In this document: positions 1 to 6,436 of the stretch, piece after piece
Numbering within the stretch: the first letter of the stretch is position 1
How the letters are laid out: the number at the start of each line of letters is the position of its first letter
The notes under the pieces: model-generated
What the model was told of the DNA's origin: nothing
Databases searched by the model: none
What the model saw: only the letters and a program-made list of their open reading frames with translations
Made by a program: the position numbers and the translations under genes
Assembly (NCBI GenBank): GCA_910577655.1
Contig: CAJTOW010000104.1
Coordinates: 1 to 13,990, forward strand
DNA: 13,990 bases
DNA from: an uncultured Lachnospiraceae bacterium
Lineage (GTDB): Bacteria; Bacillota; Clostridia; Lachnospirales; Lachnospiraceae
Direction: 5' to 3'

Positions 1-263
1 TCTAAACATCCTGCAAATGCAATCCGGGGAAAAATTTTTCCAGATCTGGTATCTGCCAGCCGCAAAAAACAACTTGGTCATGAATAGTAACAGCAGTTCA
101 AGAAGCTTCTTGCTCTCAACTTATTACTTTAATCTTTATTTCCATTTTTGTAAAATTACTTCCAGCCTTTTCTGTTCCATGGAATCCTTTCGTCAAAAAT
201 TTTCTATACAACTCTTCTTTTGAGTAAAACTTGAGGCTGCGCCTTAACGCAGCCCCAAATCGA

Positions 264-397
264 TTCCACTTTCGGTAGGACTCACCGCTTTTATAGGTTC
301 CACTCTCAGTAGGACTCACCGCTTTTATAGGTTCCACTCTCAGTAGGACTCACTGCTTTTATAGGTTCCACTTTCAGTAGGACTCACTGCTTTTTAC
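264..397. repeat. 34-bp tandem repeat, four units
   Basis: Four head-to-tail units start at 264, 298, 332 and 366. The first three are exactly 34 bp; the fourth diverges at its 3' end after about 394. The shared core reads TTCCACTYTCRGTAGGACTC followed by ACYGCTTTTATAGG, with only C/T and A/G differences between units. A weak partial match (CACTCTCATAGGAT) at about 407-420 may be a decayed fifth unit. There are no unique spacers, so this is not a CRISPR array. Because 34 is not a multiple of three, the repeat cannot encode a repeated peptide in one frame. It lies downstream of the glycosyltransferase cassette. Its function is unknown. Confidence 0.9.
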
Positions 398-417
398 AAG
401 AGTACACACTCTCATAG

Positions 418-434
418 GATAAGCTACGCTTATC
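418..434. other. small perfect hairpin downstream of the glycosyltransferase operon
   Basis: GATAAGC (418-424) and GCTTATC (428-434) form a perfect 7-bp inverted repeat with a 3-nt loop, about 75 nt beyond the stop codon of the leftward cassette. No clear T-run follows on the minus strand, so a terminator role is only a possibility. A second short stem, GAGT/ACTC, lies beside it at 400-411. Confidence 0.35.
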
Positions 435-508
435 TCTAATTAGTTTATACCGAAAATCAAAAGATAAATCAAGAAAATTTGCAAAACTAATATTATAATT
501 GGGCGCAC

Positions 509-1528
509 TTACTGTTCATGGGATTCCTCTTCTTGTCCGGCTACGCCAGACAAACATCGGGTGTCCGCCCATCCATTTCCAACTCTACTGCTTATAATAT
601 ATCTTGGTCTTGATTTCGTTTCCGTATATATCTTTCCTATATATTCCCCGATAATCCCCATACAGATCAATTGAATCCCTCCAATAAAACATATGATACA
701 AGTCATACTGGCCCATCCACTGACTGCGGCCCCAGTAAATCTTACCATAACGGACCAGACTACTCCAATAAAACTTAGCAATGCAACTCCAAATCCCATT
801 CCCGTAATCATATGAATGGGTTTGATGCTTAAGCTTGTAATTCCATCAAATGCCAGAGAAAGCATCTTTTTCAAAGGATAATGACTTTCACCAGCAATCC
901 GCTCCATACGCTCATAATATACAATTGTACTTTTAAATCCAATTAATGGAATCATTCCCCGTAAAAATAAATTCACTTCTTTAAAACCAGCCAGTTCCTT
1001 CAAAACCCTGGATGACAACAAACGGTAATCTGCATGATTAAATACAATTTCAACCCCCATCCAATTTAACAGTTTATAAAACCCTTCCGCTGTAAATCGT
1101 TTAAAAAATGTATCCGTCTCTCGTTTACTGCGAACGCCATAAACGATTTCATTTCCATCCTGAAATGCGGTGATCATTTCGCCGATCGCATGAATATCAT
1201 CCTGACCGTCACAATCAATAGAAACCGCTATATCACATAAATCCTTTACCTCCATCAGTCCTGCAAGAAGAGAACTTTGATGTCCCCGGTTTCTGCTCTG
1301 GGATATTCCGCAAATATACTCGCTTTTTTGGGACAAATCACAGATAATCTTCCATGTACAATCAGTACTTCCATCATTCACAAATAAAATCCTGCTTTTT
1401 CTATCAATTTTCTCTTCTTGTATCAGATTAAAAATTTCTTTTTCAAACAATTTACTGGTAACCGGCAGAATATTCTGCTCATTATAACAAGGAACAACTA
1501 AATACAATACTGGTAAAGGATTTTTCAT
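509..1528 (-). CDS. GtrB-like polyprenyl-phosphate glycosyltransferase (GT2 family)
   Basis: 339 aa, the usual length for GtrB/DPM1-like enzymes. Such enzymes transfer a sugar from a nucleotide sugar to undecaprenyl phosphate on the inner face of the membrane. Visible motifs are VPCYNE (12-17), VNDGSTD (50-56), the acidic metal/nucleotide-sugar site DCDGQDD (105-111), NHADYRL (164-170) and GESHYPL (213-219). These are followed by two hydrophobic helices at about 240-263 and 272-296, then GEYIGKIYTE (294-303), typical of the GtrB/ArnC branch. The start is supported by AGGAGG 7-8 nt upstream; this SD overlaps the stop of the preceding gene, whose coding region ends 13 nt before this ATG, so translation is probably coupled. 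The partner is the upstream GtrII-like membrane protein. No GtrA flippase gene is visible. The sugar cannot be read from the sequence. The family call is firm; the exact role is inferred. Confidence 0.88.
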   Translation of the reverse strand: MKNPLPVLYLVVPCYNEQNILPVTSKLFEKEIFNLIQEEKIDRKSRILFVNDGSTDCTWKIICDLSQKSEYICGISQSRNRGHQSSLLAGLMEVKDLCDIAVSIDCDGQDDIHAIGEMITAFQDGNEIVYGVRSKRETDTFFKRFTAEGFYKLLNWMGVEIVFNHADYRLLSSRVLKELAGFKEVNLFLRGMIPLIGFKSTIVYYERMERIAGESHYPLKKMLSLAFDGITSLSIKPIHMITGMGFGVALLSFIGVVWSVMVRFTGAAVSGWASMTCIICFIGGIQLICMGIIGEYIGKIYTETKSRPRYIISSRVGNGWADTRCLSGVAGQEEESHEQ

Positions 1529-1541
1529 ACTATTATCCTCC

Positions 1542-3143
1542 TCAGTATCTATCTGAAATCTTAACTACTATATACCCATCTATATCCCTGATAGAACCCT
1601 CCAATGGGTAGCAAGGCATACCTGCAATCTCTTCAAGATTCCTATAAGACTCAAATACATCCTCTTGTGCAAGCGGCAGGTTTACCCCCCCCCGACGCAA
1701 TAATCCATTATATGCCATTCTCATAACACTTCCCCCTGTCCAGAATTCTCCATAACGTGCATAACTATTTGCCCTGCCCCATAATATAGTAGTACGGAAC
1801 ATTGGATTATCACTGATCCGGCCAATAAAAATATATTCCCTTTCTTCACTATATAAATCATCATTAATCAATGTCTGAACTACATGGTCTATAATAGCAT
1901 CCGATGAAACAGTACCTTCATACATAGCTTCCAGGTCTGTTGCTGTCATATAAATATTCCCATATAAAATAAAAAGTGAAATTCCTATAGCTGAATACTT
2001 TACTATTCCACATTTAATTTCCATACCGGAAAATAGCCTGGACACCAGACATAGTATCACTGGAAATAATATAGCCATTGCAGCCGTCTGCTGGATCAGA
2101 AATCCTGATTCCGGTGCAAGAATCATACTAACATTACATGCAACTGGAATCACAATAATCCCTGAAAGATAGATTACAAACCGTATCCATTCTCTATGTT
2201 TTAGAAATTCGCATCCCTTCCATAATAGAACTATAAAAGCAACAAACAAGAAAACAATAAATACCTTATACTGCTGAAAAATATTATGTTTAATAGAATT
2301 TTCAAAAAAATATTTATGAAACTGAGAATAAGCTGCCATTATTCTTGCAGGCATTTTCTGAAAAATCAAAGAGATAGAAACTCTCGATGCTCCATTATAA
2401 GGATTTTGTTCAACATGATAAATTTTCATCGCGATATCCCACAATATTTTATAAACAAGACATGCAATTATCATGGAAACAACACATTTAATAATAAATT
2501 TGAAAATATCCTTAGTATCATATTTTTCAGAACATAAAAATAAAACTACTGAAATGATCATCAGGCATGTACAACCCAGATTCGCCTGATAAAGTCCCAA
2601 TGACAAACAAATCATACCACTGGAAACAATCACACTTATGATTGTATTCTTCTGTTTATATAGTACCCAAACAGCACCAATACTAAGGAGATAACTTAAA
2701 CCAAAGGTTGGTGACATATAGCGATAGGACAAAAATACACTTATTGTAGTGCTGGAAAGTATCATCACACTTACCAGATACGCTTTTATCTTCCCTATTA
2801 ATGAAAAAATATCTGCCAGCAGCATATTTCCCATAGAGAAAAAAAACAGTGCAAGATAAGAATTAAATGGATCAGCCGCATAACCCATTCTGAATCTGTC
2901 CAGAAAAAGCCAGAACCAGCGTCCTATAGAAAGTTCCCATTTTCCTGACTCATACCACGGATCACTCCATAATCCATCATAATGGTTTGTCAACTGATTG
3001 GATATAAAAGTCAAATAAATCAATATACCGGCCAGCATACTAAAAACTAAAAAATTAATATAGACCTTTTCAATATGCAGTTTCTTATAAATACCCTGAA
3101 AATTCAAAATCACGCCTTCCTTCCTATATTTTATTCGTAACAT
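1542..3143 (-). CDS. GtrII-like membrane glucosyltransferase, with an intragenic G9 tract
   Basis: 533 aa from the ATG. About 10-11 hydrophobic segments span residues 29-400, followed by a soluble C-terminal part of about 130 aa. The first extracytoplasmic loop has NHYDGLWSDPWYESGKW (53-69) and GRW (74-76), resembling the glucosyltransferase-domain (GtrII) family, which moves a sugar from a polyprenyl-phosphate carrier to a cell-surface glycan outside the cell. The adjacent GtrB-like gene would make that donor. The start is uncertain. The ATG at 3143 has no good SD, whereas AGGAAGGAAGG lies just before a GTG at codon 11 (3113) and a TTG at codon 13 (3107), so the true start is probably one of these. 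Nine consecutive G on the coding strand span codons 484-487. The gene is AT-rich: 2461-2520 holds 14 G/C in 60. Acquisition by transfer is likely. The acceptor is unknown. Confidence 0.78.
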   Translation of the reverse strand: MLRIKYRKEGVILNFQGIYKKLHIEKVYINFLVFSMLAGILIYLTFISNQLTNHYDGLWSDPWYESGKWELSIGRWFWLFLDRFRMGYAADPFNSYLALFFFSMGNMLLADIFSLIGKIKAYLVSVMILSSTTISVFLSYRYMSPTFGLSYLLSIGAVWVLYKQKNTIISVIVSSGMICLSLGLYQANLGCTCLMIISVVLFLCSEKYDTKDIFKFIIKCVVSMIIACLVYKILWDIAMKIYHVEQNPYNGASRVSISLIFQKMPARIMAAYSQFHKYFFENSIKHNIFQQYKVFIVFLFVAFIVLLWKGCEFLKHREWIRFVIYLSGIIVIPVACNVSMILAPESGFLIQQTAAMAILFPVILCLVSRLFSGMEIKCGIVKYSAIGISLFILYGNIYMTATDLEAMYEGTVSSDAIIDHVVQTLINDDLYSEEREYIFIGRISDNPMFRTTILWGRANSYARYGEFWTGGSVMRMAYNGLLRRGGVNLPLAQEDVFESYRNLEEIAGMPCYPLEGSIRDIDGYIVVKISDRY

Positions 3144-3178
3144 TTCAAATACCCTATGAACAATTACTATTATTCAGT

Positions 3179-3207
3179 ATTATAGCTTTACTATAAGGGT
3201 TTTACAA
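3179..3207 (-). promoter_or_regulatory. sigma-A-type promoter of the glycosyltransferase cassette
   Basis: On the minus strand TTGTAA (3207-3202) is followed after 17 nt by a perfect TATAAT (3184-3179). The -10 lies about 35 nt upstream of the ATG and about 65-70 nt upstream of the better-supported GTG/TTG starts. No other promoter of this quality was seen between the terminator at 3233-3256 and the gene. Confidence 0.7.
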
Positions 3208-3224
3208 TATTTTCTTTTATCAAT

Positions 3225-3256
3225 GTAATAAAAGCCCCAGATTACTATCCGAGGCT
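3225..3256 (-). terminator. probable intrinsic terminator for leftward transcription
   Basis: On the minus strand AGCCTCGG (3256-3249) pairs with CTGGGGCT (3240-3233). This gives an 8-bp stem with two G-U pairs and an 8-nt loop, followed by TTTTATTAC. It would end transcripts from the ECF S gene at 3644-4264 after they cross the MITE-like element, and it insulates the downstream cassette promoter. Confidence 0.55.
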
Positions 3257-3372
3257 CCTAAACAGTAACATTCCTTATTATTATCCGCCCACAAAATTTT
3301 AAAATGGGACTATGAACCCCCATAATTTCCTACAAAAAGACAACGGATTAATACACCAAATCATCATTGTCC

Positions 3373-3558
3373 TAGAGCGTGTCTGAAAATTGCTTTCCGG
3401 TAGCTGTGCGTCACAGTTTGTGGGAGATTTGGGCCAAATGAAGGGCGCATAGTGGGCTATGTAACCTGAATTTGGCCCAAATATACCGCGAAGTGGGGCG
3501 TGCACACCGAAGGCGTCCCTTGTGGAGATGCCGGGAATGAATTTTCAAACACGCTCTA
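3373..3558. mobile_element. MITE-like element with 19-bp terminal inverted repeats
   Basis: TAGAGCGTGTCTGAAAATT (3373-3391) and AATTTTCAAACACGCTCTA (3540-3558) are inverted copies with one mismatch in 19. The outermost TA on both sides may be a TA target duplication, leaving an element of about 182 bp. Inside is a second, perfect 13-bp inverted pair (ATTTGGGCCAAAT 3427-3439; ATTTGGCCCAAAT 3470-3482) enclosing a CATAG/CTATG stem-loop (3448-3461). The element is too short for a transposase, so it would be moved in trans. A second copy begins at 13936 in the same orientation. A leftward reading frame (3505-3299) starts inside it and would give a 68-aa peptide containing SPTNCDAQL and FQTRSRT. 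I recall this type of small protein as DUF6783 in Lachnospiraceae; it is probably not a real gene. Confidence 0.8.
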
Positions 3559-3643
3559 ATCCCAGGAAAAAGTTTTCACCAGTCCCATCTATATTTTCTA
3601 CCTGATTTTTTATAAATAAATGCATATCAAAATATTTAAAAAC

Positions 3644-4264
3644 CTACTTTCCCAGCACCTTGAGAAGCACCTTCCCAATCAGTGCCACCAGAATAGCCGC
3701 AGCGATCGCTTCCGGAACACCGGATGCGGTGACAGTACCAAGAATCAGTCCCCATACGGCATCCACGGCCACGCTTCTGGCCTGGGCATATTCTCTTGCC
3801 AGCATCAGATAGATACTTCCCATGACAAATACCGTATTGGTCATAGAACCGATGAATCCCGTCACAGGCAGCGCCGCCAGACGATTGACCTTCATCTTCT
3901 TCAGAAGGATCCAGACCCAGCCGGCGACCACGCCGATCATGATTCTGCATCCCACAGAGATCCAGACTGCCTTGACTGCCCCAATGATCCCCGTCATACT
4001 CATAAACGGAGAAAATGCAAAGGACAGCAGGGTAGGCGCCATGGTATTGCTGATCATGGAACAGATCCCAAACACAGCCCCCAGGACTGCCCCGGCCGCC
4101 GGTCCTAAAAGGATCGCTCCAAGGATCACCGGAATGTGTACAGTTGTTGCCTTAATAATATGAAGATGGATCATCCCCAGAGGCGTATTTGCCAAGAGGA
4201 TCACGATCGCTGCCATAAGTGCAACACTGGTAAGCCAACGGGTGTCTCTACTTTTCTTTTCCAT
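3644..4264 (-). CDS. ECF transporter S component (vitamin/cofactor substrate-binding membrane subunit)
   Basis: 206 aa and highly hydrophobic, with about six membrane helices. The stretch IPVILGAILLGPAAGAVLG (45-63), then GICSMISNT (66-74), SPF (85-87) and a late GSMTNTVFVMG (139-149), matches the ECF substrate-specific component family (PF12822 type). In this family one small membrane subunit binds a vitamin and docks with a shared EcfA-A'-T energy module encoded elsewhere. The pattern most resembles PanT-like (pantothenate) subunits, but the substrate cannot be assigned from sequence alone. The start is supported by AGGAGG (4278-4273) 8 nt upstream. No energising module genes lie nearby, so it is a solitary, group II-type S component. 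It is transcribed away from dnaA. No riboswitch fold was recognised in the leader. Confidence 0.85.
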   Translation of the reverse strand: MEKKSRDTRWLTSVALMAAIVILLANTPLGMIHLHIIKATTVHIPVILGAILLGPAAGAVLGAVFGICSMISNTMAPTLLSFAFSPFMSMTGIIGAVKAVWISVGCRIMIGVVAGWVWILLKKMKVNRLAALPVTGFIGSMTNTVFVMGSIYLMLAREYAQARSVAVDAVWGLILGTVTASGVPEAIAAAILVALIGKVLLKVLGK

Positions 4265-4333
4265 TTTTTATTCCTCCTGCTACTGTTCTTAAAAAAGATA
4301 CAATGCATGTTATAAAAAATAAGGTATGAATCC

Positions 4334-4362
4334 ATCATAAACACCTGGTGGTTATTTGTCAA
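4334..4362 (-). promoter_or_regulatory. proximal promoter of the ECF S-component gene
   Basis: On the minus strand a perfect -35 TTGACA (4362-4357), a 17-nt spacer and a -10 TATGAT (4339-4334) with one mismatch to consensus. The -10 is about 70 nt upstream of the start codon. The spacer contains an imperfect palindrome around CACCTGGTG that could be an operator, but no regulator can be named. Confidence 0.7.
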
Positions 4363-4383
4363 TGTCTTAAAACAACCAATTTA

Positions 4384-4411
4384 ATTATACCATCCCCCTC
4401 TATTTTTACAA
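4384..4411 (-). promoter_or_regulatory. second candidate upstream promoter for the ECF S-component gene
   Basis: On the minus strand TTGTAA (4411-4406), a 16-nt spacer and a perfect TATAAT (4389-4384). It lies about 50 nt upstream of the better-matched proximal promoter. Either could dominate, and the region is AT-rich, so a chance match is possible. Confidence 0.45.
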
Positions 4412-4472
4412 TCAACACGTAGTTTAATATTGAAATTCTCTATTAAACAAATCCCCCTGACATCTATTCTCA

Positions 4473-4640
4473 AGTGGATAATCAACATAAGTTATCCACA
4501 GTCTGTTGATAACTATGTTGATATTTTTTCTGAACCCACCTTTCTTTTACTATTTTCATTGAAAAAACAGCAATTTTGTTATACAATAGAAATAATACTG
4601 GCCTACTCTGCTATTCACAATTCTGGAAAAGATATCCACA
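4473..4640. other. oriC: oriC, upstream DnaA-box cluster
   Basis: Nonamers matching or near the DnaA-box consensus TTATNCACA: TTATCCACT (4473-4481, minus), perfect TTATCCACA (4492-4500, plus), TTATCAACA (4504-4512, minus), the weak ATATCAACA (4516-4524, minus), CTATTCACA (4611-4619, plus) and ATATCCACA (4632-4640, plus). The cluster sits upstream of dnaA and spans its promoter, as in the bipartite origins of Bacillus and clostridia. The boxes probably serve both initiation and DnaA autoregulation. Confidence 0.85.
4559..4587 (+). promoter_or_regulatory. dnaA promoter
   Basis: TTGAAA (4559-4564), a 17-nt spacer and TACAAT (4582-4587) give a good sigma-A promoter inside the DnaA-box cluster. 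The implied leader is about 195 nt and carries two plus-strand DnaA-like boxes just after the start site, which fits autorepression by DnaA. Confidence 0.65.
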
Positions 4641-4748
4641 AAACAGAAATAGGCCATACAAAAAGCCCCTGAACTGTTACACCACCACTATATCACTACT
4701 ACACCACGCTGCACACGGAAGGCAGGATGAATTTCTGGATATTCAGAC

Positions 4749-4780
4749 CTCCTGTCCCAGGAAAGCAGCTCTTCAGGAGA
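4749..4780 (+). promoter_or_regulatory. hairpin over the dnaA ribosome binding site
   Basis: CTCCTG (4749-4754) is perfectly complementary to CAGGAG (4774-4779), which contains most of the AGGAGA Shine-Dalgarno (4775-4780) of dnaA. The 19-nt loop holds CCCAGG, which could form an alternative CCTG/CAGG pairing. A 6-bp stem is modest, so SD sequestration is only a candidate mechanism. Confidence 0.4.
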
Positions 4781-4788
4781 CCAACACT

Positions 4789-6162
4789 ATGTTAGAAACA
4801 CTGAAAGAAAAATGGAATGATATTTTATATTATTTAAAGGAAGAACATGAAATTTCGGATGTTTCTTTCACCACCTGGCTTCTTCCTCTAAAGATCTACT
4901 CCTTAGAGTCCGGCAATGTGATCAGGATCATCGTACCGGACGCCAACTTCCTTGGTTATATCAGGAAAAAGTACAGCCTTCTCCTGAAAATCTCTGTTGA
5001 GGAGATCACCGGTATAAAATGTGAGATCGACTTTGCGGTGGAGGGACAGCTCAGTCAGGAAAACGTTAGTAGCAACCAGCTCATCAGGAACAACCAGACT
5101 ACCGTCAGTCAGGCTGCCCTGCAGAACGCCAACTTAAATCCCAAATACACCTTTGACACCTTTGTAGTTGGTGCCAACAATAACCTGGCCCATGCCGCAT
5201 CCCTGGCCGTGGCCGAGTCACCGGGTGAGATATACAATCCCCTTTTCATCTATGGGGGTGTGGGACTGGGCAAGACCCACCTGATGCACAGCATCGCCAA
5301 CTTCATCCTGAAGAACAATTCAAAGGCCAAGGTTCTTTACGTGACTTCCGAGAAATTCACCAATGAACTGATTGACGCCATCCGGAACAAGAACAATATT
5401 TCCACCACAGAATTCCGGGAAAAATACAGGAACAACGACGTGCTTCTCATTGATGATATCCAGTTCATCATCGGAAAGGAAAGTACCCAGGAGGAATTCT
5501 TCCACACCTTCAACGCTCTCCATGAGTCCAAGAAGCAGATCATTATTTCCTCCGACAAACCACCCAAGGAGATCGAGACTCTGGAAGAACGTCTCCGCTC
5601 CCGGTTTGAGTGGGGCCTTACCGTTGACATCCAGTCCCCGGACTATGAGACCCGCATGGCCATCCTACGGAAAAAGGAAGACATCGAAGGCTACAACATT
5701 GACAACGAAGTCATCAAATACATTGCAACCAACATCAAATCCAACATCCGGGAACTGGAAGGCGCCCTGACCAAGATCGTTGCCCTGTCCAAGCTGGATA
5801 ATAATAAGGAAATAAATATTGCACTGGCGGAGGAAGCCTTAAAGGATATTATCTCCCCAGGCGGCCCCAAGGAGATCACCCCGGAACTGATCATCCAGAT
5901 CGTGGCAGACCACTACAATCTGACATCCTTAGACCTGCTCTCCCAGAAACGCAACAAGGAGATCGCCTATCCACGCCAGATCGCCATGTATCTGTGCCGC
6001 AGCATGACAGCCAGCTCCCTTCAGGAGATCGGCAGATCCATGGGCGGACGGGATCATTCCACCATCGTCCATGGGATCGACAAGATCACAGCCGATGTGG
6101 AGAAGAACCCGACCCTTCAGAATACCATTGATATCCTGAAAAAGAAAATTAATCCACAATAG
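4789..6162 (+). CDS. dnaA: chromosomal replication initiator DnaA
   Basis: 457 aa, normal for the family. DnaA binds DnaA boxes at oriC, oligomerises with ATP, opens the AT-rich element and loads the replicative helicase. Domain I covers about 1-80 (with the FTTWLLPL stretch), followed by a short polar linker at about 85-115. The AAA+ domain has Walker A GGVGLGKTH (156-164), Walker B LLIDDIQF (219-226), the arginine-finger region ERLRSRFEWGL (267-277) and sensor II NIRELEGAL (319-327). The C-terminal DNA-binding domain has the GRDHSTIVHGI signature (420-430 region). The ATG at 4789 is chosen because AGGAGA lies 8 nt upstream and homologues begin with a similar MLETLKEKW-type sequence. An in-frame ATG at 4576 would add 71 residues unlike DnaA, read through the promoter and boxes. 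It is flanked by oriC halves and heads the rightward replication gene block. Confidence 0.98.
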   Translation: MLETLKEKWNDILYYLKEEHEISDVSFTTWLLPLKIYSLESGNVIRIIVPDANFLGYIRKKYSLLLKISVEEITGIKCEIDFAVEGQLSQENVSSNQLIRNNQTTVSQAALQNANLNPKYTFDTFVVGANNNLAHAASLAVAESPGEIYNPLFIYGGVGLGKTHLMHSIANFILKNNSKAKVLYVTSEKFTNELIDAIRNKNNISTTEFREKYRNNDVLLIDDIQFIIGKESTQEEFFHTFNALHESKKQIIISSDKPPKEIETLEERLRSRFEWGLTVDIQSPDYETRMAILRKKEDIEGYNIDNEVIKYIATNIKSNIRELEGALTKIVALSKLDNNKEINIALAEEALKDIISPGGPKEITPELIIQIVADHYNLTSLDLLSQKRNKEIAYPRQIAMYLCRSMTASSLQEIGRSMGGRDHSTIVHGIDKITADVEKNPTLQNTIDILKKKINPQ

Positions 6163-6336
6163 CCTGTGAATCAGCCGTGGAAAAGCTGTGGATACCATCC
6201 CTTCAGAAAGCATCCTGTCTGTACCTGTGGAAAACTCTCCTGTGCGGAAGCATTTCCGGAAAGGTTTTCCACAACAGACTTCACAATGATTTTCAGCGTA
6301 CTTTAGGGCTTTTCTCAGGTTTTGCACGAATCCACA
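6150..6336. other. oriC: oriC, DnaA-box cluster between dnaA and dnaN
   Basis: DnaA-like nonamers: TAATCCACA (6150-6158, plus, overlapping the dnaA end), TGATTCACA (6165-6173, minus), GTATCCACA (6187-6195, minus), TTTTCCACA (6226-6234, minus), TTTTCCACA (6265-6273, plus) and GAATCCACA (6328-6336, plus). The fourth and fifth lie in a perfect 10-bp inverted repeat (6226-6235 and 6264-6273). None is a perfect TTATCCACA, but six CCACA- or TCACA-type sites in under 190 bp beside dnaN make a second origin sub-region convincing. Confidence 0.8.
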
Positions 6337-6340
6337 ACCC

Positions 6341-6382
6341 CTACTACGATTACGACGAAACTTAATTATATATATATTGATA
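6341..6382. other. candidate DNA unwinding element with DnaA-trio-like repeats
   Basis: Directly after the last DnaA-like box comes a run of triplets, CTACTACGATTACGACGA (6341-6358), then an A/T tract (about 6358-6382) containing AATTATATATATATT. Known origins of this class place a DnaA box, then trinucleotide repeats (5'-CTA on this strand), then the unwinding site. Only the CTA, CTA and TTA triplets fit the trio well; the CGA triplets do not. The AT tract is clear; the trio assignment is inference. Confidence 0.6.
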
Positions 6383-6436
6383 GCGCGGGCTTTTCAACAG
6401 TCCACAATATCCATCAGACGGAAAGGAATCATCACT

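Noticed and set aside
28..49. Adjacent perfect palindromes GGAAAAATTTTTCC and CCAGATCTGG near the window start
   Set aside because: They are short, simple in composition and at the edge of the window, with no neighbouring gene or motif to give them a role.
116..337. Leftward 73-codon reading frame beginning in the tandem repeat
   Set aside because: It starts inside a repeat whose 34-bp period shifts frame, has no visible SD or recognisable domain, and is more likely remnant or chance sequence.
264..397. CRISPR-like array of 34-bp repeats
   Set aside because: The units are directly adjacent with no unique spacers, and no cas genes are present.
3304..3588. ATGGGACT/AGTCCCAT inverted pair flanking the MITE-like element, suggesting an older host element
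   Set aside because: Only 8 bases match exactly. In a span of this size such a pair is expected by chance about as often as not, and the flanks do not extend it.
3620..4163. Rightward open frames opposite the ECF S-component gene
   Set aside because: They are shadows of a well-supported membrane protein on the other strand, with no SD and composition unlike a real protein.
4265..4440. Vitamin riboswitch in the leader of the ECF S-component gene
   Set aside because: I looked for a conserved aptamer core and a terminator or SD-sequestering stem and saw neither. After the proximal promoter the leader is only about 60 nt.
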